Made by a program: the position numbers and the translations under genes. A model generated the notes under the pieces. That model was given only the letters and a program-made list of their open reading frames with translations. It had not been told where the DNA came from and searched no databases. A DNA stretch of 46,076 nt from Verrucomicrobiia bacterium (GTDB lineage Bacteria > Verrucomicrobiota > Verrucomicrobiia > JADLBR01): contig JADLBR010000399.1 in NCBI GenBank assembly GCA_020847615.1, forward strand, positions 1 through 46,076. The letters run 5' to 3'. Below, one piece after another: positions 11,467 through 20,844 of the stretch. Within the stretch, counting starts at the first letter, position 1, and every line of letters begins with the position of its first letter.

Positions 11467-13452
11467 ATGCCCGCACCGGCAGGATCCATCGAGGCCAGGA
11501 CGGCCACGCGCGAGCGCGTGGGGCACTTGCGCGTGGTGCGGTGGGACCTGGACACGCGGCTGGGGGAGGGGATCCGCCTGGCGCAGGAGAACCTGCTGAG
11601 GTTGCAGTCGCCCGAGGGGTACTGGATCGGCGAGCTGACGGTGGACACGACGCTGGTTTCCGACGTGGTGCTTTTCATGCACTGGCGCGGGGAGGTGGAT
11701 TTCGCGAAGCAGGCGAAGTGCGTGAAGCACCTTCTGGACCGGCAGTTGCCGGACGGCGGGTGGAACATCTACGTGGGCGGGCCGAGCGAGATCAACGCGA
11801 GCGTGAAGGCGTATTTTGCGCTGAAGCTGGCCGGGCTGAGCCCGGACGATCCCGTGATGGGCAGGGCGCACGCGAACATCCTGCGCCTGGGCGGCATCCC
11901 GAAGATGAACACCTACGCGAAGCTGTACCTGGCGCTGCTCGGGCAGTTCTCGTGGAAGTACCTCCCGATCATCCCCCCGGAGATGGTCCTGTTCCCGAGC
12001 TGGCTGTACTTCAACATTTACGAGATGTCGTCCTGGAGCCGGGCGATGCTGATCCCGCTGGCGATCATCAATCACTTCCGTCCGACCAAGCGCCTTCCGC
12101 CCGAGAAGCAGCTGCACGAGCTGTTCCCCTACGGGACGGAGCACAGCGATTTCTCGCTGCCGAAGGACGCCCAGCTTTTCACGTGGCGGAATTTCTTCCT
12201 CTACTGGGACGGGGTGCTGAAGCTGCTCGACCGGCTCCCGTACAAGCCGTTCCGCACGCTGGCGCTGCGGCGCTGCGAGGCATGGCTGGTGGATCGGATC
12301 GCGAAGGGGAGCGACGGGCTGGCGGCCATCTTCCCCGGGATGCTCAACACGTTCATCGCCCTCAAGACGCTGGGATACTCCGACGAGCACCCGCTGGTGG
12401 AGAAGACGCTGCGAGACTTTCAGGGTCTCGAGGTGGACGATCTCGCCAACAACGATTTCCGCATCCAGCCGTGCCTATCGCCGGTCTGGGACACGGCGAT
12501 CACGATCGTGGCGCTGGCCGAGTCGGGTTTGCCCGCGGATCACCCGGCGCTGCGCAAGGCGGGGGATTGGCTGCTGTCGAAGGAAGTGCGGACGCGCGGC
12601 GACTGGGCGGTGAAGAACCCGCACCCGGAGGCCAGCGGGTGGGCATTCGAGTTCAACAACGAGTACTATCCGGACGTCGATGACACGCTGAAAGTTTTGC
12701 TGGCCCTGAGGCTGATCGAGACCTCCGACGAGCCCGGTAAGCGGGAGGCGATGGGACGGGCCCTGGGATGGGTGCTGAGCTTTCAGTGCAAGGATGGGGG
12801 ATGGGCGGCGTTCGACAAGGACGTGACGAAGCGGTGGCTGGAGGACGTGCCGTTCGCGGACCACAACGCGATCCTGGATCCCACGTGCAGCGACATCACC
12901 GCGCGCTGCCTGGAGCTTCTCGGCAAGCTGGGGTACGCGATCTCGCACCCTGCGGTGAAGCGGGCGCTGAAGATGGTGCGGGCGACGCAGGAGCCCGATG
13001 GATCCTGGTGGGGCCGGTGGGGCGTGAATTACATCTACGGCACCTGGCAGATCCTGCGCGGGCTGGCGGCCCTCCGGGTGGACATGAATCAGGACTGGAT
13101 CGTGCGCGCGCGCGACTGGCTGGAGTCCTGCCAGAATCCTGACGGGGGGTGGGGAGAGACATGCGCCAGCTACGACGATCCCCACCTCAAGGGCAAGGGC
13201 ACGAGCACGGCCTCGCAGACGGCGTGGGCGCTCATGGGGCTGGTGGCCTGCGGCGATCCATTTCGCCCGAGCATCCAGCGGGGCGTCGACTTCCTGCTGA
13301 GCACGCAGAAACCGGATGGCAGCTGGACCGAGGACGAGGTCACGGGCACCGGCTTCCCGAAAGTCTTCTACCTCCGCTACGACATGTACCGGAACAACTG
13401 GCCGCTGCTGGCCCTCGCGGAGTACCGCAGGCTGCGGGCCAGGTTCCCGTAG
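11467..13452 (+). CDS. shc: Squalene-hopene cyclase
   Basis: The 661-residue enzyme cyclises squalene to hopene, the first step to hopanoid membrane lipids, and sits monotopically on the inner membrane. The catalytic acid motif DxDD is present as D403-V-D-D406 in YYPDVDDTL. Repeated QW motifs such as QEPDGSWWGRWG, QNPDGGWGETC and QKPDGSWTE mark the triterpene cyclase barrels. Length is typical (630-670). I chose the ATG at 11467 because it follows an AT-rich promoter and gives a normal N-terminus. The gene stands alone: no squalene synthase or hopanoid-modifying genes are in the window. It diverges from metH. Confidence 0.96.
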   Translation: MPAPAGSIEARTATRERVGHLRVVRWDLDTRLGEGIRLAQENLLRLQSPEGYWIGELTVDTTLVSDVVLFMHWRGEVDFAKQAKCVKHLLDRQLPDGGWNIYVGGPSEINASVKAYFALKLAGLSPDDPVMGRAHANILRLGGIPKMNTYAKLYLALLGQFSWKYLPIIPPEMVLFPSWLYFNIYEMSSWSRAMLIPLAIINHFRPTKRLPPEKQLHELFPYGTEHSDFSLPKDAQLFTWRNFFLYWDGVLKLLDRLPYKPFRTLALRRCEAWLVDRIAKGSDGLAAIFPGMLNTFIALKTLGYSDEHPLVEKTLRDFQGLEVDDLANNDFRIQPCLSPVWDTAITIVALAESGLPADHPALRKAGDWLLSKEVRTRGDWAVKNPHPEASGWAFEFNNEYYPDVDDTLKVLLALRLIETSDEPGKREAMGRALGWVLSFQCKDGGWAAFDKDVTKRWLEDVPFADHNAILDPTCSDITARCLELLGKLGYAISHPAVKRALKMVRATQEPDGSWWGRWGVNYIYGTWQILRGLAALRVDMNQDWIVRARDWLESCQNPDGGWGETCASYDDPHLKGKGTSTASQTAWALMGLVACGDPFRPSIQRGVDFLLSTQKPDGSWTEDEVTGTGFPKVFYLRYDMYRNNWPLLALAEYRRLRARFP

Positions 13453-13472
13453 CGCAAGCGCGGGGGGCGGCG

Positions 13473-13542
13473 CTGGCTCGAAAATTGCCGCATCGCATCC
13501 CGTAGCCGAACGCGTGAGCGTTTGGGCGGCGATAGCCTGAGG
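13473..13542 (+). repeat. 3'-end repeat type 1, copy B (downstream of squalene-hopene cyclase)
   Basis: This copy starts 20 nt after the cyclase stop codon and has the same orientation relative to its gene as the copies behind metH and prc. It keeps the edge GGCTCGAAAATTGCCGCATC and the hairpin CGTAGCCGAACGC-GTGA-GCGTTTGGG. The right half has drifted: the second hairpin is only GCC-TGA-GGC and the closing TCGGCTAC is lost. Confidence 0.6.
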
Positions 13543-13610
13543 CGCAGGGCTGCGGTGCTAACGCCGGCAGCCGGGCGTCCGGGGCACGGGATCGAGCTGG
13601 TTATGCGGAA

Positions 13611-13676
13611 GCCGCCTGAAGGCGGCACTACGAGCCCAAAGCCGCGGGGACGTCCGTAGTGCTGCCTTCAGGCAGC
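13611..13676. repeat. Compound palindromic repeat (type 2, REP/BIME-like), copy 1
   Basis: Two 22-bp arms in inverted orientation (13611-13632 and 13655-13676) differ at only two positions. Each arm is itself a palindrome followed by CACTACG: GCCGCCTGAAGGCGGC on the left, and its GCTGCC counterpart on the right. A diverged copy lies at 27996-28049. It is probably a non-coding dispersed repeat. Confidence 0.7.
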
Positions 13677-13999
13677 CCCGCTCGCCCCGAAGTGCTACTG
13701 GCAGGGCTGGCTCGAACATTGTGTCGGCTCGCACATAGCGGCCCGGGGACGGTCCGCACTCCATAGGCCTTGGGCCGAAATCAGGCGCTATTCTGGGCAA
13801 TGGCAACGCCCTGCATCTCGCGCGACGCTGTGGGGTGCGGTGCGTCCTCGCACCGCTTTGCGGCGAAGCGGGTGAGGATGTTTCACCCCCGATGGTGCCC
13901 GTGTCAGCGGCGAACTGAAACTCCGTGGTTCCGGCGGTTTGAAAATTTGAATTTTGGTTCCCGGGGATACGCTGGCGCCTCGCCCGTGCGACAGGGGCG

Positions 14000-14797
14000 T
14001 CACGCGATGGTGGGCACCGCGTCGAGGAGCCTGCGCGTGTAATCGTGGGAGGGGGTGCGGTACAGCTCGTCGGCCGCCGCGGACTCAACGATCTTGCCCT
14101 GGTACATCACGAGGACGTGGTCGGAGATGTGCTCAACCACCGCCAGGTCGTGCGCGATGAACAGGTAGGTGAGGCCAAACTCGTCCTGGAGATCCTGGAG
14201 CAGGTTGATGATCTGCGCCTGGACGGAGACATCGAGGGCGGAGACCGGCTCGTCGCAGACGATGAAGTCGGGCTTCACGGCGAGGGCGCGGGCGATACCG
14301 ATGCGCTGGCGCTGCCCGCCGGAGAACTCGTGCGGGTAGCGGTCCAGGTGCGAGGGTTCCAGCCCGACGATCCCCAGCAACCGGGCGACTTCGTCGCGCC
14401 GCTCCGACCGGCGCATCTTCGGGAAGTGGATCTCGAGCGCCTCGCCGACGATCTGGGCGATGGTCAGGCGCGGGTTGAGGGAATTGAACGGGTCCTGGAA
14501 GATGGCCTGCATGCGCCTCCGGAGGGGCCTTGCCTCCCCGGCGGAGAGATTGGTGATGTCGCGGCCCTCGAAGCGGACCCGCCCTCCTGTGACCCTCAGG
14601 AGATTCAGGATGGCGCGACCGAGCGTGGTCTTTCCGCTGCCCGACTCGCCGACGAGTCCCATGGTGATGCCGCGCGGGATGGCGAAGGAAACGCCGTCGA
14701 CGGCCCTGACGGCGCCGGCTGGTCGCCGGAGCACACCGGCGAGCACGGGAAAATGGACCTGGAGGTCCCTGACCTCGATGAGGGGCGTGTCAGACAT
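14000..14797 (-). CDS. Oligopeptide ABC transporter ATP-binding protein (OppF/YejF-C type)
   Basis: This 265-residue ATPase powers peptide uptake with its partner at 14790-15665. Walker A is GESGSGKTT, the signature is [15 protein letters not shown], Walker B is [12 protein letters not shown] and the H-loop is [11 protein letters not shown]. The C-terminal stretch [20 protein letters not shown] is characteristic of the Opp/Dpp family. Its start overlaps the end of the preceding gene by 8 nt, so the two are coupled. In E. coli YejF both ATPase halves are fused; here they are separate genes. It is the last gene of the operon. Confidence 0.92.
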   Translation of the reverse strand: MSDTPLIEVRDLQVHFPVLAGVLRRPAGAVRAVDGVSFAIPRGITMGLVGESGSGKTTLGRAILNLLRVTGGRVRFEGRDITNLSAGEARPLRRRMQAIFQDPFNSLNPRLTIAQIVGEALEIHFPKMRRSERRDEVARLLGIVGLEPSHLDRYPHEFSGGQRQRIGIARALAVKPDFIVCDEPVSALDVSVQAQIINLLQDLQDEFGLTYLFIAHDLAVVEHISDHVLVMYQGKIVESAAADELYRTPSHDYTRRLLDAVPTIA

Positions 14798-15665
14798 GGG
14801 GGAGGGCGGCCTGGATGGCGGCGTGGTCGATGGTTTTCAGTCGCCCGGGTTTTGCCCCGAGCCTCGGGATGCAGTCGATGAGGGCGCGCGTGTACGGGTG
14901 CCGGGGATCGCGGAGGACGCTGCGGGTGGGGCCCTGCTCGACGATCCGCCCCCGGTACATGACGAGGACGCGATCCGCGAAATCCGAGACGATGCCGAAG
15001 TTGTGGGTGATCAGCAATATCGTCATGGCCAGCCTGGACCGGAGTTCCTTGAGCAGGTCCATGACCTGTTTCTGGATCGTGACATCGAGCGCGGTGGTGG
15101 GCTCGTCGGCGACGAGGAGTTTGGGTTGGCAGGCGAGGGCCATGGCTATCATGACGCGCTGTTGCATGCCCCCGGAAAGCTGGTGGGGATAGTCGCGCAT
15201 GCGCAGGGCGGGATCGCGGATGCCGACGAGATCGAGGGACCGCACGATCTCGGCATCGATATCGGTGACCCCGGGGCGATGGAGGCGGATGGCCTCGGCG
15301 ATCTGGGAGTCGACCCTGAAGACCGGATTCAGCGAGGTCCCGGGCTCCTGGAACACATAGGCGATGCCTCCCCCGCGGAGGGAGCGAAGCTCGGGGGGCG
15401 CGAGGGCGAAAACGTCCCGCCCATCGAAGAGGATCTTGCCCGAACGAAACTCGGCCGGCGGGCTTGGCAGCAATCGGGCCAGCGAGAGCGCCGTGACGCT
15501 CTTGCCGGAGCCGCTCTCGCCGACCATCGCCACCGTTTCCCCGCGCGCGATGTCGAAGGAGACATCGCGAACGGCCTCCACGGGCGCGCCGTCGCCGGGG
15601 AAGGCGATCGTCAGTCCCTGGACCCGTAGCAGTGGCGGACCTTGATCCATCTTGCCCTCAATCAT
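14790..15665 (-). CDS. Oligopeptide ABC transporter ATP-binding protein (OppD/YejF-N type)
   Basis: The 291-residue ATPase has Walker [10 protein letters not shown], signature [15 protein letters not shown], Walker [15 protein letters not shown] and H-loop [12 protein letters not shown]. The C-terminal [22 protein letters not shown] is the usual Opp/Dpp tail. The ATG at 15665 overlaps the permease gene by 8 nt; an internal ATG five codons later (15650) is also possible. It works with OppF on the cytoplasmic side of the transporter. Confidence 0.92.
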   Translation of the reverse strand: MIEGKMDQGPPLLRVQGLTIAFPGDGAPVEAVRDVSFDIARGETVAMVGESGSGKSVTALSLARLLPSPPAEFRSGKILFDGRDVFALAPPELRSLRGGGIAYVFQEPGTSLNPVFRVDSQIAEAIRLHRPGVTDIDAEIVRSLDLVGIRDPALRMRDYPHQLSGGMQQRVMIAMALACQPKLLVADEPTTALDVTIQKQVMDLLKELRSRLAMTILLITHNFGIVSDFADRVLVMYRGRIVEQGPTRSVLRDPRHPYTRALIDCIPRLGAKPGRLKTIDHAAIQAALPHV

Positions 15666-16704
15666 AGCGGCTCTTCGATCGCGGGTCGAATACCTCCCGG
15701 ACCCCCTCGCCGATGAAGCTGGCGAGCATCAGGGTCGTGAATAGCGCGGCCACGGCCGAAAAGGCGATCCAGGGGCAGTAGAGCTGCTTGAGTCCCTGCT
15801 GGAGCAGTTCCCCCCACGAGGGCGACGGCGGGGGCAGGCCAAAGCCCAGGAAGTCGAGGGCGGTCAGCGTGCCGATGCCCGCGATGAGGGTGAAGGGAAG
15901 GATGGTGATCACGGGCCCGAGCGCATTGGGCAGGATCTGCTGGAAGATGATGCGCCCGTGGCCGGCGCCCAGTGCCCTCGAGGCCACGACGAAGGTCTGG
16001 TCGCGCAGCCGATAGAACTCGCCCCGCATGTAGTACGAGAGCCCGATCCACTGGAACGCGGCCGTGACGCACAGCAGGATGGAAAAACTCCTGCCGTAGA
16101 TGGACCCCAGGAGGATGAGGACGTACAGGAATGGGAGCGCCGCCCAGATCTCGATCAGGCGCTGGAGCGTGATGTCGACCCTGCCGCCCGCGTAGCCCTG
16201 CACGCCGCCGATGACGATGCCCAGGACCGCGGAGACCGCGACAAGCGCCAGCGCAAAGAGCATGCAGACCCTGAAGCCGTGGATGAGTCGGGAGAGGACG
16301 TCCCGTCCAATCGAGTCGGTGCCCAGCCAATGCCCCCAGGAGGGGGCGTGGGGCGGGGGATCCGGGCGGTCGAGGTTGCTCCGGATGGGCCCGTACGGGA
16401 TGGGCGGGAAGAGCATCCAGCCGCGCCCGGCCCGGAAGGCGGGGCTTTCCCGGAGCGCGTGATAGTCGGGCTCGGTGCCGTAACGGCCCCCGAACGAGGT
16501 CTCCGGATAGAACTTGAACGCGGGAAAGAAGTGCCGCCCGCCATAGGCGAGGTAGAGGGGACGGTCGTTCGCGATGAGGTCGCTGAAGAGCGAGAGGACG
16601 AAGGCGCCGCCCAGGATCCAGAGCGACCGGTGGGCGCGCGGGATGCGCCGGAACCGACGCCATCGGTCGCGCGCGAGGGGTGATGGCGTGAGGGTGCCTT
16701 CCAT
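15658..16704 (-). CDS. Oligopeptide ABC transporter permease (YejE/OppC type)
   Basis: The 348-residue inner-membrane protein has a first membrane segment near residue 28-45, a long loop (about 50-125, with LAYGGRHFFPAFKFYPETSFG) that is typical of YejE, and then five further membrane segments. The ABC permease EAA-type loop appears as VASRALGAGHGRIIFQQILPN. GHWLGTDSIGRDVLSRLIHGFR is a family hallmark. It pairs with the permease encoded 3 nt upstream in the operon. Confidence 0.92.
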   Translation of the reverse strand: MEGTLTPSPLARDRWRRFRRIPRAHRSLWILGGAFVLSLFSDLIANDRPLYLAYGGRHFFPAFKFYPETSFGGRYGTEPDYHALRESPAFRAGRGWMLFPPIPYGPIRSNLDRPDPPPHAPSWGHWLGTDSIGRDVLSRLIHGFRVCMLFALALVAVSAVLGIVIGGVQGYAGGRVDITLQRLIEIWAALPFLYVLILLGSIYGRSFSILLCVTAAFQWIGLSYYMRGEFYRLRDQTFVVASRALGAGHGRIIFQQILPNALGPVITILPFTLIAGIGTLTALDFLGFGLPPPSPSWGELLQQGLKQLYCPWIAFSAVAALFTTLMLASFIGEGVREVFDPRSKSRYD

Positions 16705-16707
16705 GGC

Positions 16708-17721
16708 TCAGTCAAACCGGATGCGGGGATCCACCGCGGCGTACATGATATCGGAGAAGAGGCGCCCGAACATGGCGAGCAGGGACGAGAAGACGATGAT
16801 GCCCAGGACGACGTTGTAGTCCCTGCCGTCGATCGCCTCGTAGAAGAGAAGCCCCATGCCGGGGATGTCGAAGACCTTCTCGATGAGCAGCGATCCCGCG
16901 AAGAACACCATGAAGAGCTCCGAGAGGCCGGTCACGAGGGGGATCAGGGAATTGCGGAACGCGTGGCGCCACACGGCCGTCCCGAAGTCCACGCCCTTGG
17001 CCATCGCGGTGCGGACGTAGTCCTTGTTCAGTTCCTCCAGGACCGTGTTCTTCATCAGCAGCGTCAGGAAGGCGAACTGCCCGATCATGTAGCAGACGAG
17101 GGGCAGGCACATGTGGTGCAGGAAATCCATGACCTTGCCGGCGGGCGACAGCAGCTCCCAGTTGTCGGACACGATGCCGGAGATCGGAAACCAATTCAGG
17201 AAGGACCCGCCCCCGAAGATGATGATGAGCAGGATGCCGAGCGCGTAGCCGGGCATGACGTAGCCGGCGAACATCAGGGCCGATGTGGCGGTGTCGAATC
17301 TCCCACGGTGCCGGAGGGCCTTGACGACGCCGAGTGGCACGGAGATCCCATAGGAGAGCACGAGGGAGGTGATCCCGAAGAACAGGGAGATCGGGAATCG
17401 CCGCGTTATGACGTCCCAGACGGGCTCCTGAAAGGTGTAGGAACGGCCCAGCTCGAGGCGGAGGAGGTTGCCGAGCCAGGTGAAATACCGGACGTGCGCG
17501 GGTTTATCGAAACCGAAATAGGCCCTGATGTTCTCGATCTCCTCGGCCGAGAGCCGCTTGGAGGCATCGCCGCCTCGCATGGCGCTCTGGGCCTGCATCC
17601 TGGAGATGGCCTGCTCGACGGGGCCGCCGGGCACGGCCTGGACCAGGACGAAGCACGCCACCGTGATCCCCAGGAGGGTGGGGATCATCAGCAGGAGGCG
17701 CCTGATGATGTAGCTGGTCAC
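16708..17721 (-). CDS. Oligopeptide ABC transporter permease (YejB/OppB type)
   Basis: The 337-residue permease starts at GTG 17721, overlapping the binding-protein stop codon (GTGA), which is better than any upstream start in the same frame. It begins VTSYIIRRLLLMIPTLLGIT, typical of OppB, and has the long periplasmic loop found in YejB. The EAA loop reads YVRTAMAKGVDFGTAVWRHAFRN. FDIPGMGLLFYEAIDGRDYNVV is a family signature. It forms the membrane channel with the OppC-type partner. Confidence 0.92.
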   Translation of the reverse strand: MTSYIIRRLLLMIPTLLGITVACFVLVQAVPGGPVEQAISRMQAQSAMRGGDASKRLSAEEIENIRAYFGFDKPAHVRYFTWLGNLLRLELGRSYTFQEPVWDVITRRFPISLFFGITSLVLSYGISVPLGVVKALRHRGRFDTATSALMFAGYVMPGYALGILLIIIFGGGSFLNWFPISGIVSDNWELLSPAGKVMDFLHHMCLPLVCYMIGQFAFLTLLMKNTVLEELNKDYVRTAMAKGVDFGTAVWRHAFRNSLIPLVTGLSELFMVFFAGSLLIEKVFDIPGMGLLFYEAIDGRDYNVVLGIIVFSSLLAMFGRLFSDIMYAAVDPRIRFD

Positions 17722-19511
17722 TCGGAGTATCGGATCTCTTCCGGCAGGCGGGGCAGGGGGGTTCCCGCCCGCATGGCCTCGTCGAGGGCGCGGGATCGCG
17801 CGGCGTCGTACCACCAGTACGTGGTGGCGGAATCCTCGCGGTTGAACTTGTCCAGGACGGTGCGCGGTGTGCCGAAGCGGTTCCAATAGAGCAGGCGGTG
17901 GCGGTCGGCCTGCCACATGAGGATGTAGGGCACGATCTGGACGAGGCGGTCATCGATCCTGCCGAGTATCTCCTTGCGCCTGGCGGGATCCATCTCGGTC
18001 TTCTGGGCCTCGATCAGGGCGTCGATCTCGGGATCCTTGAGCCCGGTGACGTTATTCGTGGCGATCTCGTCGGCCTGCTTCGACGACCAGCTCGCCTCGG
18101 GGTCGGTGAGGCGCACGGCGCCCCAGTTGCGCCAGATCAGGTCGAAGTCGTGGTTCTGCACGCGCTTGGTGAAAGTCGCGTACGAGACCAGGTCGATGGT
18201 GGCCTCGATGCCGACCCGCTTCAGATCTTGGAGGAACCAGTTGAGGTGGCGGAGGTCGTCGCCGTGGTGGAGGATCGTGATGCGCAGGGGGGCGCCATCC
18301 TTTTCAAGGACGCCCTGCGCGTTGGCCTTCCATCCCGCCTCGTCGAGCAGCGCCCGGGCGCGGTCGGGATCGAAGCCGTAGAACGGGGCGCGCGGATTCC
18401 TATTGTCCGGGTAGAGGTCCGGGTAATAGCAGTTGAGCAAGAAATAGCTGTCGTACATGAGTTTCCTGTTCATCTCCTCGCGATTCAGCAGGAGGGAGAG
18501 CGCCTGCCGGAGGCGGACGTCCTGGAAGAGGGGACGGCGCAGGTTGAAGGCCATCCCCTGGAAGCCCCTCGGCTCGCGATTGAAGATCGTCTGCCGCGCG
18601 ATCCACCCATTGCGCGCGGCGGGAAAGTCGATCTGCCGCGCCCAGATCTCGGACGTGTAGACGGCGTAGAGGTCGATGTCGCCCTTCTTGAGCAACTCCA
18701 GGACCTTGTTTCGGTCATCGGTCGGGCGGTAGCGGATGTAATCGAAATTGTATCTCCCGGCGCTGATCCGCTTCGCCCGGCCCCACCAATCGCCGCGGCG
18801 CTTCAGCAGGATGTATCGGTTCATCTTGACGTCGCCGACCTCGTACGGGCCGCTGACGACCCCAAAGTCAAAATTAACATCGTTGAAGTTTCTGCCCTCC
18901 CACGCGTGTTTGGGGAAGGCGAAGGTCTGGCCCGCGGTCCAGAAGTTCATCCAATGGGCCTCCCGCGCCGTGAACCGGATGGTGCTCTCGTCGACGATCT
19001 CGGGCGGATTGAAGCGGGCCAGGTCCACCCGGAAGAGCGACGTCAGGTTCTTCGGGTCCATGATCGTGTCGTAATAGAACTTCAGGTCGGCGGTCGTGAT
19101 CGGGCGCCCGTCACTCCACCGGGCGCGCGGGTCCAGGTGGAACGTGAAGGTCCTCTTGTCCGCGGAGATCTCCCAGGTTTTCGCCAGGCCGCCGATCGGG
19201 CGATCCTCGGTGGGATGCAGCCCGACCAGGCCCTCGAAAAGGAGGCCCGTGATCTCGACGCTGAACGAGTTGTAATCCAGGAAGGCGTTCAATGACTTCG
19301 GAAACGGCCCGCCCCAGATGTTGATCAGGCCGCCGCGCGTCGCGTCGGGAGCCGCGATCGGGTCGACATCGCCATCGGGTTCAACCTGGACCGCGACGTC
19401 CTGGACCGCGGGCAACCGCGGGCCCGAGTCGGCTTCGTCAGTCGATCGCGGTCCGCAGCCCGCGAGAATGGCGAGACAAAGAACCCAGATCACTGAGCGA
19501 AGGCGGTGCAT
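17718..19511 (-). CDS. Oligopeptide-binding lipoprotein of the Yej-type transporter (YejA-like)
   Basis: The 597-residue protein is a family 5 extracellular solute-binding protein. The signal sequence ends in the lipobox LAGC (C19), so it should be membrane-tethered. GGPFPKSLNAFLDYNSFS, LAKTWEISADKRTFTFHLDPRARWSDG and KFYYDTI are typical of YejA-like proteins, which deliver oligopeptides and, in enterobacteria, microcin C. It is the first gene of a five-gene operon (binding protein, two permeases, two ATPases) with coupled or near-coupled junctions. No Shine-Dalgarno sequence is evident. A dyad in an AT-rich island lies about 190 bp upstream. Confidence 0.92.
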   Translation of the reverse strand: MHRLRSVIWVLCLAILAGCGPRSTDEADSGPRLPAVQDVAVQVEPDGDVDPIAAPDATRGGLINIWGGPFPKSLNAFLDYNSFSVEITGLLFEGLVGLHPTEDRPIGGLAKTWEISADKRTFTFHLDPRARWSDGRPITTADLKFYYDTIMDPKNLTSLFRVDLARFNPPEIVDESTIRFTAREAHWMNFWTAGQTFAFPKHAWEGRNFNDVNFDFGVVSGPYEVGDVKMNRYILLKRRGDWWGRAKRISAGRYNFDYIRYRPTDDRNKVLELLKKGDIDLYAVYTSEIWARQIDFPAARNGWIARQTIFNREPRGFQGMAFNLRRPLFQDVRLRQALSLLLNREEMNRKLMYDSYFLLNCYYPDLYPDNRNPRAPFYGFDPDRARALLDEAGWKANAQGVLEKDGAPLRITILHHGDDLRHLNWFLQDLKRVGIEATIDLVSYATFTKRVQNHDFDLIWRNWGAVRLTDPEASWSSKQADEIATNNVTGLKDPEIDALIEAQKTEMDPARRKEILGRIDDRLVQIVPYILMWQADRHRLLYWNRFGTPRTVLDKFNREDSATTYWWYDAARSRALDEAMRAGTPLPRLPEEIRYSE

Positions 19512-19700
19512 GGCCAGTTAAATTGCCGTGCCCGTGCCCGGTGTCCAACACGGACTCGAAAATTCAGGGAGCCAAACGGGTGTTCAATGCGCCAAGGCCT
19601 CGCGTCCTCGGCCGGATTTCGCATCCCATGGGGGACACCCCGGGGCCGCGGGACCGGAGAAAAAGGGCGCAGGCGCAGATCGCCAGCGCTATTTTATATG

Positions 19701-19731
19701 ACACATATTATATAAAGTTAACAATATGTGT
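19701..19731. promoter_or_regulatory. AT-rich dyad upstream of the peptide-transporter operon
   Basis: ACACATATT (19701-19709) and AATATGTGT (19723-19731) form a perfect 9-bp inverted repeat around a 13-nt spacer. It lies inside an AT-rich island (about 19690-19735) in otherwise GC-rich DNA, between the stop of the HEAT gene and the binding-protein gene. On the minus strand the island contains TATATAAT and TATAAAAT, which could serve as -10 elements. It is probably a regulated promoter; a role as an AT-only terminator is less likely. Confidence 0.45.
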
Positions 19732-19746
19732 TGCATTGGGTATGAA

Positions 19747-20844
19747 CTACTTACGCAACGGATATTTCTTCAAATACGCTTGGGCTTTGGCGGCAAGCTC
19801 CGGGTCTTTTCCATTGGCGGCGGTTTTGAGGAAGCTCCGTGCTTTCTCATTGCCGGAGGCGATGGAATTTCCGAGACCTTCGAGGGCCTTCGCGCGGACG
19901 GTGGGATCAACATCTTTGGTCGCCGCGATCAGGGCGTCGGTGGCGGCGGCGTTTCGGCGAATGACGTCGGCGGCCAGGCCAATGACAGCGGTCAGTCGGA
20001 CGTTGAGGTCGGCGTCCCTTGCGGCGTCCAAGAGGAGTTTCAACAGTTCTGGTCGGCGCGAGGAGATCGCATGGAGCGCGAACGCGGCGGATTGGCGGAT
20101 GTGGGGGTCCGGGTCGGCGGCCATCGATTGGAGGGCGGCCAGCGCGTGCGCGTCGGTGCCCGCGTTGGCGCCCAGCCACTCGGCGGCCTTTGTCCGGACT
20201 TCCGGGTCGGGATCGCGCCCGGCGATCGCCAGCGCCTCGGCGGCGGCAGGATTGCCCTGGCGCGCCGCGTTGGCGACCTGTCCGACCGACTCGGCGAACG
20301 CCTCGGCCGAGGCGCCATAGATCTTCGCCAGTTCCTCGGCGACCGCGGAGTTTCCGATGGCAGCCGTGAGGGCCGCGCGTGCCGCGGACTGGACCGCGGG
20401 ATCCTGGGCGCCGAAGGCCGTGAGCGCGAGGCGCCGTTCCGGGCCATCCTTGGCCGCCTGGGGGGCCAACTGTCCGATGGCCTCGGCGAGGGTTTTGCCA
20501 CAGGCATCCGGCGCCCATGGGAACAGGCGTATCATCACGCCGAAACCGCGCCGTTCCTCGGCAAAGACCCCGAGCATCGGCACGCGCAGATCCGGTGCGA
20601 GGGTTGCCCAGACGTCCGCGAGCGCACGAGACGCGTCGGGGTGGCCCGCCTCGCAGGCGCGAAGGAATCGGCGCGCCGCCTCGGCGAGATTGTTGACGTC
20701 CCCTTTCTTTGCGGCGAAGGCCAGGCCCTCCTGGAGCAGGGCGGCGGGATCCCCTGCCCCGCCCTCCGGGGTTTCGGCGATCACCGCGATGCCCGCCATG
20801 AGCAGGATAGCGAGCGACGCCGCGGCGGTCGTGAGGTTCGGCAT
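19747..20844 (-). CDS. Exported HEAT-repeat protein
   Basis: The 365-residue protein has an N-terminal signal peptide (about residues 1-23, LAILLMAGIAVIA) followed by alpha-helical repeats. The C-terminal two thirds show HEAT/PBS-like units such as AAEWLGANAG, DPDPHIRQSAAFALHAI, DADLNVRLTAVIGLA and DVDPTVRAKALEGLG. Such repeats form superhelical protein-binding scaffolds. The ATG overlaps the signal peptidase stop codon by one base (TGATG), so it is translated with lepB. No enzyme motif is visible and its partner is unknown. Confidence 0.75.
   Translation of the reverse strand: MPNLTTAAASLAILLMAGIAVIAETPEGGAGDPAALLQEGLAFAAKKGDVNNLAEAARRFLRACEAGHPDASRALADVWATLAPDLRVPMLGVFAEERRGFGVMIRLFPWAPDACGKTLAEAIGQLAPQAAKDGPERRLALTAFGAQDPAVQSAARAALTAAIGNSAVAEELAKIYGASAEAFAESVGQVANAARQGNPAAAEALAIAGRDPDPEVRTKAAEWLGANAGTDAHALAALQSMAADPDPHIRQSAAFALHAISSRRPELLKLLLDAARDADLNVRLTAVIGLAADVIRRNAAATDALIAATKDVDPTVRAKALEGLGNSIASGNEKARSFLKTAANGKDPELAAKAQAYLKKYPLRK

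Larger units (their letters stand above)
13453..13999. other. Intergenic region built of repeats
   Basis: This 547-bp gap between the convergent cyclase and oppF genes has no credible gene. It holds a type 1 repeat (13473-13542), a compound palindrome (13611-13676), a second partial type 1 edge at about 13704-13722 (GGCTGGCTCGAACATTG), and an AT-rich inverted repeat AAAATT-TG-AATTTT near 13947-13960 that could end the leftward transporter operon. Confidence 0.6.

Noticed and set aside
13770-14042. Small open frame between the cyclase and oppF genes
   Set aside because: No ribosome-binding site and no recognisable motif, and it overlaps the end of oppF on the opposite strand.
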